A stretch of 64,000 nucleotides of DNA from Nitrosovibrio sp. Nv4 (GTDB taxonomy: Bacteria > Pseudomonadota > Gammaproteobacteria > Burkholderiales > Nitrosomonadaceae), in assembly GCF_900215485.1 (NCBI RefSeq), contig NZ_OCMZ01000001.1, positions 1,240,001 through 1,304,000 of the forward strand. The letters run 5' to 3'. Of this stretch, positions 50,996-60,689 are shown piece by piece. Position 1 is the stretch's first letter. Every line of letters starts with the position of its first letter. A program made the position numbers and the translations under genes. The notes beneath the pieces were generated by a model, which did no database searches, had not been told where the DNA came from, and saw nothing but the letters and a program-made list of their open reading frames with translations.

Positions 50996-51036
50996 CTCGC
51001 CTCCAGAAGTAAATGTATGATGATGATAATTAAGTA

Positions 51037-51066
51037 CCCATCAAATATCCATGTTTATTTGATGGG
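51037..51066. other. strong hairpin upstream of hemJ
   Basis: Perfect 11-bp inverted repeat CCCATCAAATA / TATTTGATGGG, loop of 8. No T-run. Lies between the divergent 66-aa gene and hemJ, so it could be an operator or an RNA structure in the hemJ leader. Confidence 0.55.
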
Positions 51067-51152
51067 GTGCATCGAGTATGGGTATTGCTGCATGGCGGCG
51101 GCATCGCGCCAGCGCCTCATGAATTAACAGATTCCCAGGATTGAAAAAATAA

Positions 51153-51566
51153 ATGCTCTGGATCAAGTCTCTGCACATTATTTTCGTGGTGGCGTGGTTC
51201 GCCGGACTGTTTTATTTACCGCGTCTTTTTGTCTATCACGCCACGAGTGAGGACTTGCCGGGTATCGAGCGTTTCAAGGTGATGGAACGCAAGCTCTATT
51301 ATGGCATCATGGGGCCAAGTGCCATGCTGACTGTCGTCTTCGGCCTGTGGCTCTGGCTGGGGTATGGTATTTCCGGCGGTTGGCTCCATGCCAAGCTCGC
51401 ACTGGTGGTGATGCTGATCGTATATCACCTGTACTGCGGCAGGCTACTCGCCGATTTCAAGCACGATCGCAACCGGCACAGCCATGTTTATTATCGCTGG
51501 TTCAATGAGATTCCGGTGCTGATTCTGATTGGGGTGGTGATACTGGTGGTAGTGAAACCGTGGTGA
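51153..51566 (+). CDS. hemJ: protoporphyrinogen IX oxidase HemJ
   Basis: 137-aa inner-membrane protein of the HemJ (UPF0093) family with four helices. It oxidises protoporphyrinogen IX to protoporphyrin IX in heme synthesis, using the quinone pool. [28 protein letters not shown] carries the conserved histidine and arginine; LHAKLALVV and RWFNEIPV are also typical. Upstream of aroB, and hemE lies 2.7 kb downstream. Confidence 0.92.
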   Translation: MLWIKSLHIIFVVAWFAGLFYLPRLFVYHATSEDLPGIERFKVMERKLYYGIMGPSAMLTVVFGLWLWLGYGISGGWLHAKLALVVMLIVYHLYCGRLLADFKHDRNRHSHVYYRWFNEIPVLILIGVVILVVVKPW

Positions 51567-51669
51567 TGAAAACTACGAGTTACATTTTTTTCACAGACTG
51601 CGGTTAGGCCGCTCTTGCCTGTCAGATTCTGATAAACGGCTGACAGGGCTTTCCCGGACCCATAATAAA

Positions 51670-52770
51670 ATGCAAACAATTACGGTCAATCTCACCTCCA
51701 CGCCCGATGAGCGAAGTTATCCGATATATATCGGGAACGGTATTTTGAATCAACCAGATCTTATTCTGCGCCATTTGCCCAGGAAGCAAGTTGCGATCGT
51801 ATCGAACACAACGGTGGCGCCGTTGTATCTCGAAAGCCTTCGCAGCATGCTGGAAAGTCATGGGGTGGCGTCGGTTCCAATCATCCTGCCCGATGGGGAA
51901 AAGTACAAGAACTGGGAAACACTGAATCTGATTTTCGATGCACTTCTCGCTCATCGCTGTGAACGCCGCACGCTCGTCATCGCGCTTGGTGGCGGAGTGG
52001 TCGGCGACCTGGCTGGCTTTGCCGCGGCCACGTATCTGCGTGGTGTGCCCTTTATTCAGGTTCCCACCACGCTTCTGGCGCAGGTTGACTCTTCGGTCGG
52101 CGGCAAGACAGGTATCAACCACCCGCTTGGCAAAAACATGATTGGCGCTTTTTACCAGCCCCGAGCGGTACTCATAGATACGTCTACACTTGACACATTG
52201 CCGGACAAAGAGCTGCGTGCGGGTATTGCCGAGATAATCAAGTATGGTCTGATCCGCGATTCCACCTTTCTTGAGTGGCTCGAATCGAATATATCTCAGC
52301 TTCTGGCACGAGATAGGGAGATATCGATCGAGGCGGTACGCCGAAGTTGCCTGCATAAAGCCGAAATTGTGGAAGCTGACGAGCATGAGAGCGGCGTCCG
52401 CGCATTACTGAACCTTGGGCATACATTCGGCCACGCTATCGAGAACGCGATGGGCTACGGCAGGTGGCTTCACGGCGAGGCAGTAGCGGCAGGCACGATA
52501 CTGGCGGCTGAGTTGTCACGTCGCCTGCATATGATCGGAGAGGCTGATGTTGAGCGAATCCGAAAAATTTACCTCCGGGCCGGTCTTCCCGTGATTGCCC
52601 CCAATCTTGGTCCGGAAAAATATTTGCACCTGATGGGGTTGGACAAGAAAGTTGAGGGGGGAAAGATGCGTTTTGTTTTACTGAAGCGTATTGGCGAAGC
52701 AGTGGTTCGTTCCGATGTGCCCACTGAAGTCCTACGCAACATGCTTTCGGAATGCACTGCCGATGCATGA
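51670..52770 (+). CDS. aroB: 3-dehydroquinate synthase
   Basis: 366-aa NAD- and metal-dependent enzyme of the shikimate pathway (DAHP to 3-dehydroquinate). Motifs: [48 protein letters not shown] and GHTFGHAIE with metal-binding histidines. The usual partner aroK is not present upstream; hemJ is. It overlaps dgt by 8 bases. Confidence 0.97.
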   Translation: MQTITVNLTSTPDERSYPIYIGNGILNQPDLILRHLPRKQVAIVSNTTVAPLYLESLRSMLESHGVASVPIILPDGEKYKNWETLNLIFDALLAHRCERRTLVIALGGGVVGDLAGFAAATYLRGVPFIQVPTTLLAQVDSSVGGKTGINHPLGKNMIGAFYQPRAVLIDTSTLDTLPDKELRAGIAEIIKYGLIRDSTFLEWLESNISQLLARDREISIEAVRRSCLHKAEIVEADEHESGVRALLNLGHTFGHAIENAMGYGRWLHGEAVAAGTILAAELSRRLHMIGEADVERIRKIYLRAGLPVIAPNLGPEKYLHLMGLDKKVEGGKMRFVLLKRIGEAVVRSDVPTEVLRNMLSECTADA

Positions 52771-53884
52771 GTTGGCGCCTTACGCAGTATCGCCGGCGAA
52801 CTCGCGCGGGCGTCGTATCGCCGAAGAATTGTCTCCAGGGCGTACTCCATTTCAGCGCGACCGAGACCGCATCATCCATTCGACCGCATTCCGGAGGCTT
52901 GAATACAAGACCCAGGTTTTCGTCAATCACGAGGGAGACCTTTTCCGCACGCGCTTGACGCACAGCCTGGAAGTGGCGCAAATCGGCCGCTCGGTTGCGC
53001 GCAATCTGCATCTTAACGAAGACCTGGTTGAAGCCATCGCTCTGGCGCACGACCTGGGCCATACACCGTTCGGTCATGCGGGACAGGATGCGCTCAACGA
53101 TTGCATGAAAGACCATGGTGGTTTCGAGCACAATCTCCAGTCTCTGCGAGTAGTGGATGTGCTGGAAGAGCATTACGGCGCATTTGACGGCTTGAATCTG
53201 TGCTTTGAAACCCGTGAAGGCATCCTCAAACATTGTGCAAAGAAAAATGCCCGCAAACTCGGGGATGTGGGTGAACGTTTTCTTGTGGACCAACGGCCTT
53301 CGCTCGAAGCACAATTAGCTAATCTCGCCGATGAAATCGCGTATAACAACCACGATGTGGACGACGGCCTGCGGTCCGGTCTCATTACCCAGGCGCAACT
53401 TGAAGAAGTGGAAATATTTGCCCGGCACTTGGCCATGGCTAAAAAGCATTACCCCCAAATCTCGGGGCGGCGTTTGGTTCATGAAACGGTTCGGCGCATG
53501 ATCAATACCCTGGTGGGGGATTTGACCAGGCAGAGCGAAATGAACATTGCAGACGTCCGTCCGGACAGTTTGTCCGACGTGCGGTCGGCGCCGGCCCTGA
53601 TCGGTTTCAGCAAGGAAATCTGGCAGGAGCAGCAGGAACTGAAAAAATTTCTGCGCGACTATCTGTACCGGCACTATAAGGTGGCCCGCATGAGCGCGAA
53701 GGCGCGCCATACTCTCGAAATGCTCTTCAATGCGTTCAACTCGGATATCCGGTTGCTTCCTCCCGTATTTCAGTTGAAATATCTTCAGGATGAGCATCAG
53801 GCAATTGCCGACTATATCGCGGGCATGACAGACCGCTATGCTATCCGTGAATACCGTCGGCTGTTTGCCATCGAAGAGAATTGA
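52763..53884 (+). CDS. dgt: deoxyguanosinetriphosphate triphosphohydrolase-like protein
   Basis: 373 aa from the ATG at 52763, which overlaps the aroB stop (52768-52770); the open frame starts at 52691 inside aroB but its added residues are unlike the family. HD-domain dNTP triphosphohydrolase: [15 protein letters not shown] and [13 protein letters not shown] hold the H..HD..D metal ligands. N-terminal [39 protein letters not shown] is typical of the short bacterial dNTPase type. Role: cleaving dNTPs to nucleosides and triphosphate. Confidence 0.92.
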   Translation: MHELAPYAVSPANSRGRRIAEELSPGRTPFQRDRDRIIHSTAFRRLEYKTQVFVNHEGDLFRTRLTHSLEVAQIGRSVARNLHLNEDLVEAIALAHDLGHTPFGHAGQDALNDCMKDHGGFEHNLQSLRVVDVLEEHYGAFDGLNLCFETREGILKHCAKKNARKLGDVGERFLVDQRPSLEAQLANLADEIAYNNHDVDDGLRSGLITQAQLEEVEIFARHLAMAKKHYPQISGRRLVHETVRRMINTLVGDLTRQSEMNIADVRPDSLSDVRSAPALIGFSKEIWQEQQELKKFLRDYLYRHYKVARMSAKARHTLEMLFNAFNSDIRLLPPVFQLKYLQDEHQAIADYIAGMTDRYAIREYRRLFAIEEN

Positions 53885-54236
53885 GCAGATCGCATTGTTG
53901 TCACAATTACGTGACTCGCGGTAGGTTCTGAATAAGCCAGGCGATCTTCACAATCTTGCCCATCGAGGACGTTTAGCCAGAATTGGCCAGAAATTTCCCC
54001 ATACCGGACGGATCCGACAAACATGAAACGCATGACATTCTCAATCGTCCCGGTTTCAGCCGTGATCATGTACCCGAAGGCCAATCGCTGGTAAAATCAG
54101 ACGATTTGGAAGTTCGGCGGTTTCGGGGCGTGTCTGACAACGCCTTACACGTGTCAGAAAAGTCAAAACACGCAATAGGCCGGGCCGTTGCCCATACGCT
54201 GGCCTTTGCGGAATTCACGGGGTTAAATAGAAGCGA
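53885..54236. other. 352-bp interval without a supported gene
   Basis: Between dgt and hemE. The plus-strand frame at 53983-54240 and the minus-strand frame 53836-54084 have no ribosome-binding site or recognisable family. Nothing else is seen. Confidence 0.5.
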
Positions 54237-55316
54237 ATGACAAGATTAAAAAACGATACTCTGGTGCGGGCTCTGCTGCGGCAACCTACCGAATACACGC
54301 CCGTGTGGCTGATGCGCCAGGCGGGGCGCTACCTGCCGGAATACAATCAGACGCGCGCTCGCGCAGGCAGCTTTCTTGCGTTGTGCAAGAATCCCGATTT
54401 CGCCACTGAGGTTACGATGCAGCCCCTTGCGCGCTTCCCGCTGGACGCCGCGATACTGTTTTCGGACATTCTGACGATTCCTGATGCAATGGGGCTGGGA
54501 CTCTATTTCGCGGACGGCGAAGGTCCCAAATTCGAGCGGCCTCTGCGAGAGGAATGGGAAATTCGGGCGCTTACGGTGCCTGATCCGGCGGTGCATTTAC
54601 GTTACGTGATGGATGCGGTTTCACAAATCCGCAGGACGCTGGATAACCGGATTCCACTGATCGGTTTTTCGGGCAGTCCCTTCACGCTCGCATGCTATAT
54701 GGTGGAGGGTTGCGGCGGCACGGATTTCCGTCAGATCAAGACAATGTTATACCAGCGGCCGGATTTGCTGCATCACATTCTCAATATCAACGCCCAGGCG
54801 GTAACCGCCTATCTTAACGCGCAAATAGAATCTGGCGCCCAGGTGGTGATGATTTTTGATACCTGGGGTGGAGCGTTGTCGCATGCCGCTTATCAGGAAT
54901 TTTCCCTCCGTTATATCAGCCAGATACTGGCTGGACTAAAGCGTGAGCATGGTGCTGAACGCATTCCGAGCATTGTCTTTACAAAGGGTGGGGGACTATG
55001 GCTCGAAAGTATCGCCAACAGCGGTTGTGACGCAGTCGGCCTGGATTGGACCGTGGATATCGCCGGAGCGCGTCAGCGCATCGGTGACAAGGTCGCCCTG
55101 CAAGGAAATCTCGACCCTGCGGTATTGTTTTCCACGTCCGGAGTGATCGTTGCCGAAGTGGAGAAAATCCTTTCCGGTTACGGCAAAGGCAACGGCCATG
55201 TTTTCAATCTTGGTCATGGCATTTCCCAGTTTACACCGCCGGAGAATGCACGGACGCTCGTGGAGGCGGTCCATGCCCTCAGTCGCAAATACCACCAGGC
55301 TGATATTGACGGATAG
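54237..55316 (+). CDS. hemE: uroporphyrinogen III decarboxylase
   Basis: 359-aa cytoplasmic enzyme converting uroporphyrinogen III to coproporphyrinogen III in heme synthesis. N-terminal [15 protein letters not shown] with the conserved arginines; [12 protein letters not shown] with the catalytic aspartate; [16 protein letters not shown]. Standard length. Downstream is the two-component system. Confidence 0.96.
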   Translation: MTRLKNDTLVRALLRQPTEYTPVWLMRQAGRYLPEYNQTRARAGSFLALCKNPDFATEVTMQPLARFPLDAAILFSDILTIPDAMGLGLYFADGEGPKFERPLREEWEIRALTVPDPAVHLRYVMDAVSQIRRTLDNRIPLIGFSGSPFTLACYMVEGCGGTDFRQIKTMLYQRPDLLHHILNINAQAVTAYLNAQIESGAQVVMIFDTWGGALSHAAYQEFSLRYISQILAGLKREHGAERIPSIVFTKGGGLWLESIANSGCDAVGLDWTVDIAGARQRIGDKVALQGNLDPAVLFSTSGVIVAEVEKILSGYGKGNGHVFNLGHGISQFTPPENARTLVEAVHALSRKYHQADIDG

Positions 55317-55424
55317 AAGAGTTGGGCAACCAGGCTGGTATAGGAATGGGTAATTGTTCCAATCATAGATTTTTCGCAGTGCGCGTAGTGTTTTGCGCAA
55401 ATTCTTTTTGTGGGGCATCTTCTC

Positions 55425-56108
55425 GTGCATATACTAATTATTGAAGACGATCCGGCGATAGCCAGTAACCTTTACGATTTTCTGGAAGCCCGGGGCCACG
55501 GCGTCGACGCGGCGGCGGACGGCATCACCGGTCTTCATCTTGCGGTTACTCAGAAATTCGACGGCATTCTGCTTGACATCGGGCTGCCTGGTGCGGATGG
55601 CATTACGCTGTGCCGAAAGCTTCGCCAGGAAGCCAATCTTGATACGCCAGTGCTGATGCTGACAGCGCGCGATACGCTGGAGGACAAGCTGAAAGGCTTT
55701 GACTGCGGAGCTGACGATTATCTGGTCAAGCCATTTGCGCTGAAAGAGGTTGAAGCACGTCTGGTTGCCATGCACAAACGCAGAAAAGGCAAGGTCACCA
55801 GCCGCACGCTGGAAACCGACGATCTTTCATTCGATCCAAAAACACTATCGATTCGCTTCGCTGGCGCCAGTGTCAAATTGCCACCCAAGTGCATTGGGCT
55901 GCTTGCAGTAATGATGGGTGAGCCCGGACGGGTCTTCAGCCGGAAGGAACTTGAAACGGAAGTATGGGGAGATGTGCAGGAAACCAGCGATACCTTGCGA
56001 AGTCATATGCATGAACTGCGGCGAGCGCTGACCCGGGCTGGCGGCTATGATCCGATCGAAACAGTTCATGGTCTCGGCTATCGCTTGGCCACCCGTGCCC
56101 GGACTTAA
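55425..56108 (+). CDS. OmpR-family response regulator
   Basis: 227 aa from the GTG at 55425 (HILIIEDDP), with an alternative GTG five codons upstream. Receiver domain with acidic pair in IIEDDP, phosphoacceptor aspartate in ILLDIGLPG, and lysine in YLVKPFA; winged-helix output domain at about 130-225 (FSRKELETEVWGDVQETSDTLRSHMHELRRAL). Sits in front of its kinase, overlapping it by 14 bases. Target unknown; the dab locus follows directly. Confidence 0.92.
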   Translation: MHILIIEDDPAIASNLYDFLEARGHGVDAAADGITGLHLAVTQKFDGILLDIGLPGADGITLCRKLRQEANLDTPVLMLTARDTLEDKLKGFDCGADDYLVKPFALKEVEARLVAMHKRRKGKVTSRTLETDDLSFDPKTLSIRFAGASVKLPPKCIGLLAVMMGEPGRVFSRKELETEVWGDVQETSDTLRSHMHELRRALTRAGGYDPIETVHGLGYRLATRART

Positions 56109-57363
56109 GCGTGGTTTACGCCTTCGCGTTGCGCTGGCGTTTGCAATATTCTGCATAGTAGTGGTCGGCACCCTGGGGGTCAGCCTTTATATCGCTTCCG
56201 ACGATATCGAGGAAGCGCACATTGAGCAGATCATTGAAACCGAGATGGACCACCTGCTCCAGCGCTATCGCGAGAGTACCGATTTCGTCCCTCAAGAGGG
56301 GTCCAATCTCGAAAAGTACATTATCCATGAACCCGCAGAAGAATCCCGGCTCCCTTCCTACCTGCAGGGGCTCAATTACAGGCGCCACAAGGTATTCCGC
56401 GGCCCTGAGGAGGTTCGCGTTGCGGTACATCATGTCGATGGGGTCAAGTTTCTCGTCGCCTATGAAGTCGGGCTTCACGACCAGCGGCAGCGGGAGCTGA
56501 GGCTGCTCATCGTTTTATCCCTCATATCGGTAGTAGGCGTTGCGCTCGTAGTAGGGTATCTGCTGGCAGGCGTGCTCGTCAAACAAGTCACCGACCTCGC
56601 GGAGCAGGTAAGGCATCTCGCGCCCGGCGACGTGCAGGGACCAACCCTTACCCAGCCAGGCCAGGATGAGGAAGTGGCACAGCTTGCCCGTGCGCTCGAC
56701 GATTATCAGAACCGCATCACACGCATGCTCCGACGCGAGCAGGAGTTTACCGCCAACATAAGCCACGAGTTGCGTACTCCCATTACCACCGTTCTGACGA
56801 GTTGCGAATTACTTGTCACAGAGGCAAACATCTCTGAAAGAGCGCGCGCGCGCATTGGGATGATCGAGGCAGCGGCCACTCGCATGGGCGAGCAATTGCA
56901 AGCCTTGCTATTTCTAGCTCGCGAACAGGCTCTGGGTATTATGGAGCCTGTTGCGCTCGCAGAATGTGTTTACGACGCGGCAGAACCCGTATGCGGTGAA
57001 ATCTACCGGAAGCACCTGACGTTTGAGGTTGCGGTTGAGCCGAAAGCTGTCCTCACCCTGAACCGGCAAGCGCTTCATACTGCTCTAGTGAATCTGCTTC
57101 GCAATGCCGTGCAATATACAAACAGCGGCTTCATCCGGGTGAATTTCAGCGGTAACCGCCTGTCCATTTCGGATTCGGGCATTGGCATCGAGCCTACCTA
57201 CCTGCCTCTTCTTTACGAGCGCTTCTTCCGTGGGTCAACTCAAGGTGAGGGTCTCGGGATAGGGCTTGCGATAGTCAAGCGCATCTGCGACCACTACGGC
57301 TGGCGCATCGAAGTTGAAAGCACGCCGGGTTGCGGTGCAACTTTTCATATCGTTTTTCCCTGA
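56095..57363 (+). CDS. membrane sensor histidine kinase
   Basis: 422 aa from the GTG at 56095, inside the response-regulator gene's last codons; the frame is open further (56047), but the earlier start would extend a cytosolic leader. TM1 at about 10-32; an acidic periplasmic sensor (about 33-140) begins DDIEEAHIEQIIETEMDH; TM2 at about 142-165; HAMP; HisKA with phosphorylated His in ANISHELRTP; HATPase with NLLRNAVQYT, DSGIGIEP and GEGLGIGLAIVKRICD. Glu-rich sensor helix (ExxE repeats) may bind a cation, as in ColS-type kinases (inference). Confidence 0.92.
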   Translation: MPGLKRGLRLRVALAFAIFCIVVVGTLGVSLYIASDDIEEAHIEQIIETEMDHLLQRYRESTDFVPQEGSNLEKYIIHEPAEESRLPSYLQGLNYRRHKVFRGPEEVRVAVHHVDGVKFLVAYEVGLHDQRQRELRLLIVLSLISVVGVALVVGYLLAGVLVKQVTDLAEQVRHLAPGDVQGPTLTQPGQDEEVAQLARALDDYQNRITRMLRREQEFTANISHELRTPITTVLTSCELLVTEANISERARARIGMIEAAATRMGEQLQALLFLAREQALGIMEPVALAECVYDAAEPVCGEIYRKHLTFEVAVEPKAVLTLNRQALHTALVNLLRNAVQYTNSGFIRVNFSGNRLSISDSGIGIEPTYLPLLYERFFRGSTQGEGLGIGLAIVKRICDHYGWRIEVESTPGCGATFHIVFP

Positions 57364-57608
57364 TCATTCCCGTTTTTCCCCGCATTTCCCCGGCAGCCCT
57401 GAATAAATCTCCACTTTTGCCAAGAGGCGCGAGGGCGGCTTTCGCGGAACGGAGCACCTCCGCGTCAGCAACCGCGCGCTGTCTCTGCCGGTTTTCCGTC
57501 TATATCCCGCAAACGCGTCAATAACTCATCTTGCTCCAGTCCTGCCGTCCCTTGGCGAGTCACCTATGGGAGCGGTTGTTCAGGTGTCCAGATTGCAATA
57601 TTACCGTC

Positions 57609-57624
57609 TTCACGAATTCTTCAC
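57609..57624 (+). promoter_or_regulatory. TTCAC direct repeats, candidate response-regulator box
   Basis: TTCAC-GAATTC-TTCAC: two TTCAC units 11 bp apart (one helical turn), the usual form of an OmpR/PhoB-family binding site. About 320 bases before dabA, in the 581-bp interval 57364-57944 after the kinase gene. Confidence 0.4.
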
Positions 57625-57841
57625 ATAAGCTATGCTAATTTTAATACCTGAGTAAATTCCTCTGTCTTTTACGTCGAATGAATTGCTTTTGTTATGATCA
57701 GATTACAGCTCATCTTGCACTTAGGCAATGTACTCAGGCAGTCTGTAACCGAATTGTTTGGGACGTATTGGAACTGGAAGCGAAGAATGTAGAACGGAAG
57801 TCGGTGTGACTGGAAGTCTGCTTGAGTCGGTGTTCAGAGTG

Positions 57842-57964
57842 ATGGGACATGTGTTCTATGTCCCGAAGGTCTTGGATCCCCTCTTAGGGGAGAAACCATT
57901 GATAGATAGCCTAGAAGGCGTCACAAAGAAGAGGAGCCAAAATTATGCCAGCAGCGATAGATAA
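57842..57964 (+). CDS. candidate small ORF coupled to dabA
   Basis: Frame ATG 57842 to TAA 57962-57964, 40 aa (MGHVFYVPKVLDPLLGEKPL...), or 68 aa from a TTG at 57758. It reads like protein and overlaps the first dabA start (57945) by 20 bases; its stop lies 10 bases before a second possible dabA start (57975). No strong ribosome-binding site of its own; no family recognised. Confidence 0.25.
   Translation: MGHVFYVPKVLDPLLGEKPLIDSLEGVTKKRSQNYASSDR
57844..57891 (+). other. two hairpins in the dabA leader
   Basis: GGGACAT / ATGTCCC (57844-57864, loop of 7) and TCCCCT / AGGGGA (57877-57891, loop of 3) lie 54-100 bases before dabA. They may form a structured leader; neither has a T-run. No known riboswitch is recognised. 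Confidence 0.45.
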
Positions 57965-60689
57965 AGGTGGAAATATGCAAAAAGAGGGAAAGAGGATCGG
58001 GTTGGTGATGGATTCTCCAAAACAGTTTGTGGCCTCCGGCGCCGCCGCTGTGAGCGCACCGGCCAGTCTAGACAAGCGAGCGGACATCAGTGCGGTTCAC
58101 GTAGAACTGGCCGAAACCCAGGCAGAGGCTCCAACTTCTTCTTTCAATGAAGCGGAAGCGATCCATGACCTGCAGCACTATTTGCCATGCCAGGCTCCGC
58201 TGAAAGACTTTATTCATCATAATACATTACACGCATTCCAGAACGACAAGTTTTACGACGGCACGCGGCGCGCAAAAAAAATATTCGGATATTTCCCCTC
58301 CCTTCAACTCAGAGAATACAGAGACCTGTACGAAGCCGGTCGCATCCGCAAGGATATTCTTGAGCGCGTCATATCGGAAAGGAAAGGTTCCGAGCACCTT
58401 GACAAGTGGATGGATAAAGTTTTTAACAAGGAATATGACGATTCCGTTTCCCCCCGAATAGGTAAACTGAGGGCGAACTGGAAGCGCCATTATCCTATTG
58501 ATCTAGACCTGATGGTTCACCCGCTTTTGTTCAGAATCCTGTGCAGCTTTCTGGATCAGGGGATCTCAATATGGGGCTTTCCAATCGGACACAAGGGTTT
58601 TCTCGCCGCCATAAAGGAAATGGAGGAAAAGAGCTTTACCAGCTTCTTCAAGACGAAGAGAGCTAAAAAGCTTTTGGTGTCTGGAAACCACAAGATGGAG
58701 GATCTGCTCAAGCTCCTGGTGGGAGATGAAACCCTCTATACGCAGTATCTGTTTGACCAGCAGTTTGCGCACCCAGGCTGGTCGGGCATGGTGTCTACAG
58801 TCGAGGCCCAGCCCGCCTCTCTCCTGAACCCGAAGAATATCACGGTTCACGACCTGATTATCTTCGAGCTTTTGCTTGAGATCGACGCGCTCGACTCTTA
58901 TTTTGGCGAAAGCTGGCAACCTATTGCCCGCATTCTGGAAGAGCGGCCTCAACCGTTGTTCGACGATGTACCCGAGGCTGAGGTCGATACGGTTCTTTCC
59001 CTTTGGCACGATGCTTTTGAGTGGACGTACTACGACCAGGTGTTGGCTGGAATAGCTTTGCAGGACAAGACTTGGGAAAGAAAGATCGAAAACAGGAGTT
59101 TCCAGACGTTCTTCTGCATCGATGACCGGTTGACATCGTTCCGCCGGTACCTCGAACAAGTTGATCCGGATTGCGAAACGTTTACCACCGCCGGATTTTT
59201 TAACGTCGAGCTGTATTATCAGCCCGAGAACGGCAAGTTCTACACGAAATGCTGTCCCGCGCCGGTCTTCCCCAAATTTCTCGTCAAGGAAATCGGTAGC
59301 AAGCAGAAAATGAAGAAGGAAGTGCATTTTTCCAAGCTCACGCATTCGCTTTTCCAGGGCTGGTTTATCTCCCAAACCATCGGGTTTGTGTCGGCCCTGA
59401 GACTGGCCTTGAATGTATTCAAGCCGGGCGCGATGCCCGCCATGGCCTCCTCTTATCTACACGTGGACAGGAACGCGAGTCTCACCATCGAAAACAAGGA
59501 CCCGAACGACAAGGAAAACGGATTGCAGATTGGCTACACCATCGATGAGATGGTCCAGCGCGTCCAGGGTGTCCTGACCAGTACGGGGTTAAACGGGGTA
59601 GATAAAACCTTCGCTCCCATCGTTTACATGATTGGCCACGGCGCATCCAGTGTAAACAACCCTCATTATACCGCCTATGACTGTGGCGCATGCGGTGGCC
59701 GGCCCGGATCGGTGAATGCCAGGACGTTCTGTTACATGGCCAACCATCCCAAGGTAAGGGAAGCGCTCAAGGAGCGGGGCGTCGTTATCCCGCCCGAAAC
59801 CCAGTTCCTCCCGGGTCTGCACGACACCACGCGTGACGAAGTCGCCTTCTTCGATGAAGATATTCTCTCCGAGGAAAACGCCGCCAGACACAGGAGAAAT
59901 TCGCTTGTCATCGACGAAGCGCTCGATCTCCACGCGAAGGAGCGGTCCAGAAGGCTGGTGTCCATCGATACCAAAATGAGCCCGAAGGAGATTCATGAGG
60001 AAATCCGCAGGAGAGCGGTATCCCTGTTCGAACCCCGGCCGGAGCTCAATCATGCGACGAACGCGGTCAGCATTATCGGCAGGCGGAGTATTTCGGAAAA
60101 CCTCTTCCTGGACCGGCGGGCGTCCACGAGCAGCTATGACTACCGGACCGATCCCGACGGCAAGTTTCTGGCAGTATCCATGGGGCCGATTGCACCGGTT
60201 ATGGGTGGGATTGACCTCGAATACTTTTTCTCCCGTACCGACAATCACAAAATGGGCGCTGGTACCAAGCTGCCGCACAATGTGATGGGCCTGATCGGTG
60301 TAGCCAATGGCGCGGATGGCGATTTGAGGACGGGCCTGCCCAGCCAGATGATCGAAGTGCACGATCCCGTACGTCTCCTTGTTATCATCGAGCACTACCC
60401 GGAAGTCGCGTTGAAGGTACTCAAGGCCGCTGCGGCGAATTATTCCTTTTACGAGAACAACTGGGTGCATTGCGTGGCGCTGCATCCGGACACAGGTGAG
60501 CTTTGGCTGTACAAGGACGGTGATTTCTCGAAGATTTACAAGCCCCTGTTGAAAGATCTGGAAACCGTATCGGATCTGAACGCGTTGATGGAACGGGCTA
60601 AGAAAGCGGAATCGATCGAAACCCTGGATGCGGTTCAAGAGAATTTACCTGTCTACTTTATCGAGAAGAAGGAGAAGGCAAAAAAATGA
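57945..60689 (+). CDS. dabA: DabA, carbonic anhydrase-like subunit of the DAB inorganic-carbon pump (DUF2309)
   Basis: 914-aa cytoplasmic-face protein of the DUF2309/DabA family. With DabB it forms an energy-coupled complex that hydrates CO2 to bicarbonate in one direction. The zinc/active-site set described for Halothiobacillus DabA (Cys, Asp, His, Cys) is intact: C391 and D393 in FFCIDD, H565 in MIGHGASS, C580 in YDCGACGG. An N-terminal extension of about 70 residues is poorly conserved in appearance. ATG 57945 has a GAGGAG site; an ATG at 57975 has AAAGGTGG. It overlaps dabB by 4 bases. Order dabA-dabB is the reverse of the better-known dabB-dabA. Confidence 0.93.
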   Translation: MPAAIDKGGNMQKEGKRIGLVMDSPKQFVASGAAAVSAPASLDKRADISAVHVELAETQAEAPTSSFNEAEAIHDLQHYLPCQAPLKDFIHHNTLHAFQNDKFYDGTRRAKKIFGYFPSLQLREYRDLYEAGRIRKDILERVISERKGSEHLDKWMDKVFNKEYDDSVSPRIGKLRANWKRHYPIDLDLMVHPLLFRILCSFLDQGISIWGFPIGHKGFLAAIKEMEEKSFTSFFKTKRAKKLLVSGNHKMEDLLKLLVGDETLYTQYLFDQQFAHPGWSGMVSTVEAQPASLLNPKNITVHDLIIFELLLEIDALDSYFGESWQPIARILEERPQPLFDDVPEAEVDTVLSLWHDAFEWTYYDQVLAGIALQDKTWERKIENRSFQTFFCIDDRLTSFRRYLEQVDPDCETFTTAGFFNVELYYQPENGKFYTKCCPAPVFPKFLVKEIGSKQKMKKEVHFSKLTHSLFQGWFISQTIGFVSALRLALNVFKPGAMPAMASSYLHVDRNASLTIENKDPNDKENGLQIGYTIDEMVQRVQGVLTSTGLNGVDKTFAPIVYMIGHGASSVNNPHYTAYDCGACGGRPGSVNARTFCYMANHPKVREALKERGVVIPPETQFLPGLHDTTRDEVAFFDEDILSEENAARHRRNSLVIDEALDLHAKERSRRLVSIDTKMSPKEIHEEIRRRAVSLFEPRPELNHATNAVSIIGRRSISENLFLDRRASTSSYDYRTDPDGKFLAVSMGPIAPVMGGIDLEYFFSRTDNHKMGAGTKLPHNVMGLIGVANGADGDLRTGLPSQMIEVHDPVRLLVIIEHYPEVALKVLKAAAANYSFYENNWVHCVALHPDTGELWLYKDGDFSKIYKPLLKDLETVSDLNALMERAKKAESIETLDAVQENLPVYFIEKKEKAKK

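Noticed and set aside
59589-60638. 349-aa minus-strand frame opposite dabA
   Set aside because: Antisense shadow; the dabA frame has all family motifs.
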